From the NCBI GenBank assembly GCA_029780415.1, contig JAKOYN010000172.1, positions 1-42,585 of the forward strand: 42,585 bases of DNA. The letters are read 5' to 3'. This document shows positions 37,465 to 42,585 of the stretch, piece after piece (positions within the stretch are counted from its first letter, which is position 1; every line of letters begins with the position of its first letter). The position numbers and the translations under genes were made by a program. The notes beneath the pieces were generated by a model, which was not told the origin of the DNA, ran no database searches, and saw only the letters and a program-made list of their open reading frames with translations. The stretch is from RXIX01 sp003989075. Its GTDB lineage: Bacteria > Pseudomonadota > Gammaproteobacteria > Competibacterales > Competibacteraceae.

Positions 37465-37533
37465 CTACCGCTGGGCCACCACGGGCCCCTGAGCGCGAAT
37501 CCTTGCGAGTGATAAGAGCAATACGCTTGCCAT
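37465..37533 (-). CDS. Leader peptide, leucine-type (22 aa)
   Basis: The frame reads MASVLLLSLARIRAQGPVVAQ then R and TAG. Codons 5-9 are TTG CTC TTA TCA CTC, so four Leu occur within five codons, one of them TTA, a codon rare in this GC-rich DNA. E. coli LeuL also has a Leu run followed by an Arg/Gly/Pro/Val tail (RGRPVGG). About 35 nt after the stop comes an antiterminator/terminator pair on the same strand. No Shine-Dalgarno is seen; the 5' flank is almost pure A/T. The downstream gene is coaBC, not a leucine gene. Confidence 0.55.
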   Translation of the reverse strand: MASVLLLSLARIRAQGPVVAQR

Positions 37534-37833
37534 GTTTTTTATTTATCTGTTTTTAAATTATTTTTTATTTTTTGTGTGCAATGGGTCAGTGTATTTGCCT
37601 GTAAAAGCCCGCGTTGGTGTGCTTTGCATTGGTGCCCGGCAGGGCGGTATTGCCCCACTATGGAGCACGACGCGGACGTGCAAGGCACAGCCGGTCGCTG
37701 CAGCGCGAAAATAAACATGACGGCCAAAGCCGGTGGCGCGCAGTTGTGGCAATAAATGAGGGTGGGACTTGCTCTGTCCTTTTTGTATGACCATGCTGTC
37801 TGGATTCAATTCAGTGATTCAGGACAACAGCAC
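37534..37833. other. Intergenic region with strong AT tract, upstream of radC
   Basis: About 300 non-coding bases between the leader peptide and radC. Positions 37534-37575 are almost entirely A/T, which stands out in this GC-rich window and could act as an UP element or melting region for a minus-strand promoter; a TTGCAC (minus, 37581-37576) lies beside it, but no good -10 at standard spacing. I see no gene or clear radC promoter in 37600-37833. Confidence 0.4.
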
Positions 37834-38508
37834 ATGTCAATTCGTGATTGGCCCAATGAGGAGCGACCCCGGGAAAAGCTGCTGCAGCGCGGTGCTGCGG
37901 CCTTGTCCGATGCTGAACTGCTGGCGATTTTTCTGCGCGTGGGTGTGCCGGGGCGTAGTGCGGTCGATCTGGCCCGTGACATGCTCAAGCAGCATGGCAG
38001 TCTGCGCATACTGCTTGATCTCGATCAGGCGGCCTTCTGCGCGACGCATGGCCTTGGGCCAGCCAAGTATGTGCAGTTGCAGGCGGTGCTGGAACTGGCG
38101 CGGCGCCATCTGGCGGAAACCCTGCAGCGTACCGATGTGATTCAGAGTGCGGCTGATGTGCGCCGCTATTTAAGCGCGCGGATGCGGGGCTATGCCCACG
38201 AGGTGTTTGCCTGCCTGTTTCTGGACAATAAGCATCGGGTGATTCAGTACGAAGAGCTGTTTCAAGGGACGATTGATAGCTCAGCGGTGCATCCGCGCCA
38301 GGTGGTGAAGCGGGCGCTGCATCACAACGCCGCCGCTCTGATCATCGCCCACAATCACCCTTCGGGAGTGGCGGAACCAAGCCGCGCCGATGAAGCGATT
38401 ACTCTGCGGCTGAAAGAGGCGTTGGCCCTGATTGATGTGCGTCTGCTGGATCACGTTGTGGTTGGTGATGGACAAACGGTGTCGCTGGCCGAGCGCGGGG
38501 TGTTATAG
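37834..38508 (+). CDS. radC: RadC/YicR-family JAMM-domain protein
   Basis: A 224-residue protein with an N-terminal helix-hairpin-helix-like region (about 1-95, ending THGLGPAKYVQLQAVLELARR) and a C-terminal JAMM/MPN+ metalloprotease-like domain. The metal motif HNHPSGVAEPSRADE is intact, and the upstream Glu is in the EELFQGT segment. Despite the name, a role in DNA repair is not established. AGGA lies nine bases before the ATG at 37834; the frame upstream to 37756 lacks family character. In many gammaproteobacteria radC is next to coaBC and dut, divergently, as here. Confidence 0.93.
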   Translation: MSIRDWPNEERPREKLLQRGAAALSDAELLAIFLRVGVPGRSAVDLARDMLKQHGSLRILLDLDQAAFCATHGLGPAKYVQLQAVLELARRHLAETLQRTDVIQSAADVRRYLSARMRGYAHEVFACLFLDNKHRVIQYEELFQGTIDSSAVHPRQVVKRALHHNAAALIIAHNHPSGVAEPSRADEAITLRLKEALALIDVRLLDHVVVGDGQTVSLAERGVL

Positions 38509-38660
38509 GTGCGAGGTGATCGGCATGACCGGGTTGTGCAGCCGGTAGCCGTCCTGTTGAGCACCCTGTACCGCCTTTCATGATACGGCTGCTCCTTTAT
38601 GTAACAGCTTTTTGGGTATAGGATGAAGGGGAAACCACAGGCATCCTCCAGGTGCACACC

Positions 38661-38942
38661 ATGGCTAAGCGGCTTGACAGCGATACCCTTCAGGGCGGCG
38701 ATCCGCGCCTGCCTGTCATGATCAATGACAGCCTCGTCCGCTACATGGGATCCATTGCCGAAAACGTGCGCGATGCCCGTTTCCTGCTGCACGGCGCCAG
38801 CGGGATGCTGCATGACATCAAGTGCCGTAACCCTGCTGCTGCTGAATACCGCAATGAACTGAGCCTGCGCCTGCACACCATGCGTAGCCACCTCGATTCC
38901 CTGAACCAACAGGTACAGGAACTGATCAGGGTGCTGAGTTAA
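38661..38942 (+). CDS. Small helical protein of unknown function
   Basis: A 93-residue protein from the ATG at 38661 (a GTG at 38652 is an alternative). It is predicted all helical, with a C-terminal coiled-coil-like heptad region LSLRLHTMRSHLDSLNQQVQ. I do not recognise a family. An AGGTG lies about six bases before the ATG. A TATAGG at about 38618 could be a -10. It is the last gene before the change in base composition that starts the helicase region. Confidence 0.55.
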   Translation: MAKRLDSDTLQGGDPRLPVMINDSLVRYMGSIAENVRDARFLLHGASGMLHDIKCRNPAAAEYRNELSLRLHTMRSHLDSLNQQVQELIRVLS

Positions 38943-38949
38943 AGCTGCA

Positions 38950-38980
38950 TGCGGGCTTGTACAGCGTTGTCAAGCCCGCA
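38950..38980 (+). terminator. Strong hairpin at the edge of the acquired region
   Basis: TGCGGGCTTG (38950-38959) pairs perfectly over 10 bp with CAAGCCCGCA (38971-38980), loop 11 nt. No T-run follows; instead there is a G7 tract (38983-38989). It may end transcription of the 93-residue gene or mark a junction. Confidence 0.45.
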
Positions 38981-39038
38981 GCGGGGGGGATGCCATGAGA
39001 CAGCTCAAGGCGATCTACCATCAAATTAGGACGCCTGC

Positions 39039-39191
39039 ATGGCCGACTTGATCGAAAACCCGATTATCAATTCGCCATTTGAAGAACCGAAACGGTATTT
39101 TCGCTTCACCGATGACGGCATCACTGATGAGATCGTGATCGGGCGGCGGTGCATTCAGTTATGCAGCAAGGATGTTGTCAGCGATGACTGA
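39039..39191 (+). pseudogene. Truncated 5' remnant of a BPTD_3080-type restriction endonuclease
   Basis: A 50-residue frame begins MADLIENPIINSPFEEPKRY and continues FRFTDDGITDEIVIGRR. I recognise this as the N-terminus of the BPTD_3080 family of restriction endonucleases/DEAD-box proteins, normally about 1000 residues (family typical: IENPIINSPFEEP..HFRF.DEGIT.EIVEGRR). After the GRR the sequence stops matching (CIQLCSKDVVSDD) and ends, so almost the whole gene has been lost. The stop overlaps the helicase start by 8 bp. The recognition is from memory of the family and should be verified. Confidence 0.6.
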
Positions 39192-42100
39192 GAACACGAT
39201 CAAGCCAGGGGTGACCGTCAGCGGCCCGCTACTCCCTGAGCCTATCGAGGTTTTGGTCGTCGTGCCTATGGGGTCTTCGCTCAAGGTGACCGGGCGTGGA
39301 CTTCAAACGAACATGACCCGGGAATCGATTTTCAGCCGTGAGCAACTGGCCCAATTGACGGTCTCGGCGGAACAGGAAACTTTTGACGGCGATGCCGCGC
39401 TGTTTCGGCTGGGGGTGGAAGCGCATCGTCTCGGCCTCGCCTATGAATACGATCCCTACTTCTCCCTCTCCATCGCGCGGGTCGATCCCCTCCCGCATCA
39501 GTTGGAAGCGGTCTATGACTACTTCCTCAAGCTGCCGCGCATTCGCTTCCTGTTGGCCGATGACCCCGGCGCGGGCAAAACCATCATGGCTGGCCTGCTC
39601 CTCAAGGAACTGAAGGCCCGTGGCCTGGTTCGGCGCACCCTCATCGTCACCCCGGCCAATCTGACGTTTCAGTGGCAACGCGAACTCAATGACAAGTTCC
39701 GCGAGAATTTCGAGATCGTGCGGGGCGATGTGCTCCGGGCGAACTATGGCCAAAATCCCTGGCAAGACAAGTCGCAAGTAGTGACATCAATCTCTTGGGT
39801 CTCGACCCGAGAGGACGCTAAAGCCAGTCTGCTCCGATCCCGCTGGGACCTCATCATCGTGGATGAGGCCCACAAGATGAGCGCCTACGCCAATGACAGG
39901 AAGACCCTGGCTTACCAGTTAGGCGAAAATCTCTCCGAGATGACCGATCACTACCTGCTGATGACGGCGACGCCGCACAAGGGGGACCCGGAACATTTCT
40001 GCCGCTTCCTGGCCCTGCTGGATAGAGATGTCTACGGCAATATCAAGAGCCTGGAACAGGCAATGCGGCAAAACGAAGCGCCATTTTATCTGCGGCGAAT
40101 CAAGGAAGCCTTGGTGAGCTTCCCGGACCTGGAAAGCGGGACGGTGCAAAAGTTGTTTACCCAACGCCAAGTGCATACCGCCGCGTTTGAATTGGACGGT
40201 GAGGAACTGGATTTCTATGACCAGTTGACGCACTACGTGGAAGATCAATCCATCCGCGCCGCTCAGGATGACTCGGCACGGGGCCGGGCGGTGGGTTTCA
40301 CCATGGCGATGCTGCAACGTCGGATGGCCTCAACCATTTATGCAGTGCGGCAAACCTTGGAACGGATGAAGGAACGGCGGGAAAAGATTCTTGCGAACCC
40401 GGAAGCCTACCGCAAGGATCAAATTACCAAACGGTTGCCGGAAGACTTCGAGGATCTCACGGAAGAAGAGCAACAGGACATCGTAGTTGAACTGGAAGAC
40501 GTGGTGGCCTCGGTCGATCCGGCTAGCCTCCGGGAAGAGATCGCCCGCTTGACACTGCTCATTGACCAGGCCCGCCAGTTGGAGCAACGGGAAGTCGAAT
40601 CCAAGCTGACCAAGCTGAAGCGCGTTTTGAACGAACAGGGCTTCTTTTCCGATCCTCGGAAGAAGCTCCTCATCTTTACCGAACACAAGGATTCCCTGGA
40701 TTACCTGGCCGGCAATGGCAAGGATGGTCGGCCCTACGGCAAGCTGCTGGAATGGGGGTTGACCGTCACGCAGATTCACGGCGGGATGAAGATCGGGGAC
40801 CGCGATACGCCCGGAACGCGGATTTACGCGGAACGGGAGTTTCGCGAAAGCGCCCAAATTCTGGTCGCTACGGAAGCGGCGGGGGAAGGGATCAACCTGC
40901 AATTCTGCTCGCGGATGATCAACTATGACATTCCCTGGAACCCGATTCGCCTGGAACAACGGGTGGGGCGAATTCACCGCTACGGCCAAGAGCACGACTG
41001 CCTCATCTTCAACTTCGTCGCCAAAAATACCCGTGAAGGCCGGGTGCTGCAAAAGCTCCTGGACCGGCTACGGGAAATCCGCAAGGAGTTGGGAACCGAT
41101 CAAGTGTTCGATGTGGTCGGGGAAGTGTTTCCGGCGAATCTCCTGGAAAAACTGTTTCGGGATTTGTATGCCCGGCGCACCGATGAAAACGCCGTCAAGG
41201 ATCGGATTGTCCGGGACGTGGACCCCAAGCGCTTTCGCGCCATTACCGAGTCCGCCTTGGAGGGCCTCGCCAAGAAGGAACTGAACCTCTCGGCGATTGT
41301 GGGGCGCTCGGTGGAAGCCCGCGAACGCCGTCTGGTCCCGGAAGCCATTGAAAAGTTCTTCGTGCAAGCCGGTCCGGTGGTGGGCATTCGGCCCAAGGCC
41401 ACGGGCGCGGAAAGCCATGCCTACCGGGTCGGCAAGGTTCCCCGGCTGCTGGTTCAGCGCGGCGATGCCCTGGAACCGCGCTTTGGCCGGCTGGGGCGGG
41501 AATACAACCGCATTGTCTTCGATAAGGACCTGCTCAAGCGCGATCCCACGATGGAATGGGTCACGCCGGGTCACCCGCTGTTTGAGGTGGTGCGCGACGC
41601 TTCCTTGGAGCAGGTCCAGGAGCACTTGCGGCGCGGCGCGGTGTTTTTCGACATTCAACGCGCGGAACCCTACCTCCTCGATCTGTTTGCCGCCTCGATC
41701 AAGGATGGGCGCGGCAATACGCTTCATCGTCGGCTGTTTGTGGTGGAAACGGAGACCACGGGTGAAATGACCGTCCGGCAACCCACGTTGTTTTTGGATA
41801 TTAACCCGGCTCCCCCTGGAACGCCGCCGCTGGAAGTGGAAGCACTGCCGGCCCGTGCGCTCGCCGAACGATTCCTCTACGAGCAAGCGCTGATGCCCTG
41901 GTTGGAAGAGAACGCCAAGGAGCGGGCGCGCGAGATTGAGCGGGTCTCGAAACATGTGGAAATCAGCCTACACGCCTTGATTGACCGCCAGAACGAACAA
42001 CTGGCCGATTACCTGAACCGGCAAGTAGAAGGGCAAACCCTCCCCGGCCTGGATGGGATCATCGCCCAAGCGGAACAGCACTTGGATGAGCTGAACAACC

Positions 42101-42585
42101 GCTTGGAATCGCGGCGCAAGGAACTGGACATGGAACGCCACTGCACGGTGGCCGATCTGGTTCACCTCGGGCGGGCGCGGGTGTTGCCTCACCCGGAACG
42201 GCAAAGCCCGCAGATCGCGCCGATGGTGCGGGATGATGAAGTGGAGCGGATCGCCGTGGATACCGCACGGGCCTATGAGGAAGCGCGGGGCTGCGTGGTG
42301 GAAAGCGTGGAAGCGGACAATCGGGGCTTTGACCTGATCGCGCGCAAACCTCACCCGGAAGACCCCAAGAGCTTTATCGACGTGCGCTTCATCGAAGTGA
42401 AGGGCCGCGCGGGGGTCGGGGAGATTTTCCTCAGCGCCAATGAATACCGGGCGGCGGAACGCTTGAAGGGGGATTACTGGCTCTATGCCGTCTTTAACTG
42501 CGCCTCTAAGCCGGAACTTCACCCGTATCAAAACCCGGCGCAACTCGACTGGCAACCGGTTACCAAGGTTGAGCAGTACAAGATT
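39184..42585 (+). CDS. Large SNF2-type helicase with C-terminal DUF3883-like domain (partial, runs off the window)
   Basis: An uninterrupted frame of 1134 codons from ATG 39184 to the window edge, with no stop. The N-terminus IKPGVTVSGPLLPEPIEVL precedes a two-lobe SNF2/SF2 motor: Walker A DDPGAGKT (126-133), DEAH (227-230), MTATPHKGD, then lobe 2 with ATEAAGEGINLQF and motif VI QRVGRIHRYGQ (592-602). A helical region follows, then about residues 1030-1130 a DUF3883-like, nuclease-fold domain (ESVEADNRGFDLIAR, FIEVKGRAG). Such proteins occur in phage-defence islands with methylases; DISARM DrmD is one possibility, unproven. Codon use (many CAA, GAA) differs from the core genes, pointing to transfer. 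Confidence 0.82.
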   Translation, partial: MTENTIKPGVTVSGPLLPEPIEVLVVVPMGSSLKVTGRGLQTNMTRESIFSREQLAQLTVSAEQETFDGDAALFRLGVEAHRLGLAYEYDPYFSLSIARVDPLPHQLEAVYDYFLKLPRIRFLLADDPGAGKTIMAGLLLKELKARGLVRRTLIVTPANLTFQWQRELNDKFRENFEIVRGDVLRANYGQNPWQDKSQVVTSISWVSTREDAKASLLRSRWDLIIVDEAHKMSAYANDRKTLAYQLGENLSEMTDHYLLMTATPHKGDPEHFCRFLALLDRDVYGNIKSLEQAMRQNEAPFYLRRIKEALVSFPDLESGTVQKLFTQRQVHTAAFELDGEELDFYDQLTHYVEDQSIRAAQDDSARGRAVGFTMAMLQRRMASTIYAVRQTLERMKERREKILANPEAYRKDQITKRLPEDFEDLTEEEQQDIVVELEDVVASVDPASLREEIARLTLLIDQARQLEQREVESKLTKLKRVLNEQGFFSDPRKKLLIFTEHKDSLDYLAGNGKDGRPYGKLLEWGLTVTQIHGGMKIGDRDTPGTRIYAEREFRESAQILVATEAAGEGINLQFCSRMINYDIPWNPIRLEQRVGRIHRYGQEHDCLIFNFVAKNTREGRVLQKLLDRLREIRKELGTDQVFDVVGEVFPANLLEKLFRDLYARRTDENAVKDRIVRDVDPKRFRAITESALEGLAKKELNLSAIVGRSVEARERRLVPEAIEKFFVQAGPVVGIRPKATGAESHAYRVGKVPRLLVQRGDALEPRFGRLGREYNRIVFDKDLLKRDPTMEWVTPGHPLFEVVRDASLEQVQEHLRRGAVFFDIQRAEPYLLDLFAASIKDGRGNTLHRRLFVVETETTGEMTVRQPTLFLDINPAPPGTPPLEVEALPARALAERFLYEQALMPWLEENAKERAREIERVSKHVEISLHALIDRQNEQLADYLNRQVEGQTLPGLDGIIAQAEQHLDELNNRLESRRKELDMERHCTVADLVHLGRARVLPHPERQSPQIAPMVRDDEVERIAVDTARAYEEARGCVVESVEADNRGFDLIARKPHPEDPKSFIDVRFIEVKGRAGVGEIFLSANEYRAAERLKGDYWLYAVFNCASKPELHPYQNPAQLDWQPVTKVEQYKI

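Noticed and set aside
37397..37483. tRNA-like or T-box-like features (CGTGGTG pairing with CACCACG, AGCGGTAGCGC resembling a D-arm or a T-box bulge)
   Set aside because: No 3' CCA-type end, anticodon arm or T-arm can be fitted, and T-box riboswitches are not expected in gammaproteobacteria. The leader-peptide attenuator explains the region better.
38995..39051. An 18-codon frame starting at ATG 38995, just before the endonuclease remnant
   Set aside because: Too short to judge, with no convincing ribosome-binding site or family similarity; it may be debris of the junction.

Overview
The window looks like chromosomal DNA from a high-G+C gammaproteobacterium. The support is the metY-rimP-nusA-infB-rbfA-truB-rpsO-pnp order, a small bacterial SRP RNA next to dnaX-ybaB-recR, an OpdA/PrlC oligopeptidase of 680 residues, and an argB-algC-dut-coaBC cluster beside radC. 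No gene settles the genus. The SiaABCD module and the algC-type mutase recall Pseudomonas, but other gammaproteobacteria carry the same set.

Layout. 1-390: the end of an unidentified gene and a non-coding stretch with four perfect DnaA boxes. 388-1564 (minus): acylphosphatase, a TlpA-type thioredoxin and a small lipoprotein. 1704-2656 (plus): a WrbA-like flavodoxin and a DUF2069 membrane protein. 2743-11849 (plus): initiator tRNA, then the transcription/translation operon from rimP to pnp, with tandem terminators ahead of rimP and an S15-type leader ahead of rpsO. 11877-16460 (plus): tRNA-Ser(GGA), 4.5S RNA, dnaX, ybaB, recR, a HIT protein and rlmI. 16542-20708 (plus): a complete siaA-siaB-siaC-siaD cyclic-di-GMP switch whose cyclase carries a PAS domain. 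20843-28228: a DUF1134-like secreted protein, then prlC, a gamma-carbonic anhydrase, glutathione reductase and glycogen phosphorylase on minus. 28535-32925: two glycosyltransferases, a sirtuin, an orphan ParA and a small membrane protein. 32929-37268 (minus): argB, algC, dut, a 50-residue ribbon-helix-helix-like protein and coaBC.

Upstream of coaBC, on the same strand, lies what looks like a complete transcription attenuator: a 22-codon leader peptide with a Leu-rich run (four Leu in five codons after Val, including a rare TTA), a short antiterminator hairpin and a strong intrinsic terminator. No leucine gene follows it, so it either controls coaBC or is an orphan.

After radC and a 93-residue orphan, the DNA changes character at about 38.95-39.04 kb. 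A 50-residue remnant of what I recognise as a BPTD_3080-type restriction endonuclease overlaps the start of a very large SNF2-type helicase with a C-terminal DUF3883-like region. The helicase runs off the end of the window and is read as the edge of a phage-defence island whose other genes lie beyond it.

Functional themes are translation and RNA metabolism, DNA replication/repair (dnaX, recR, radC, dut), c-di-GMP signalling, glycogen and sugar-phosphate metabolism (glgP, algC, two glycosyltransferases) and acquired defence.
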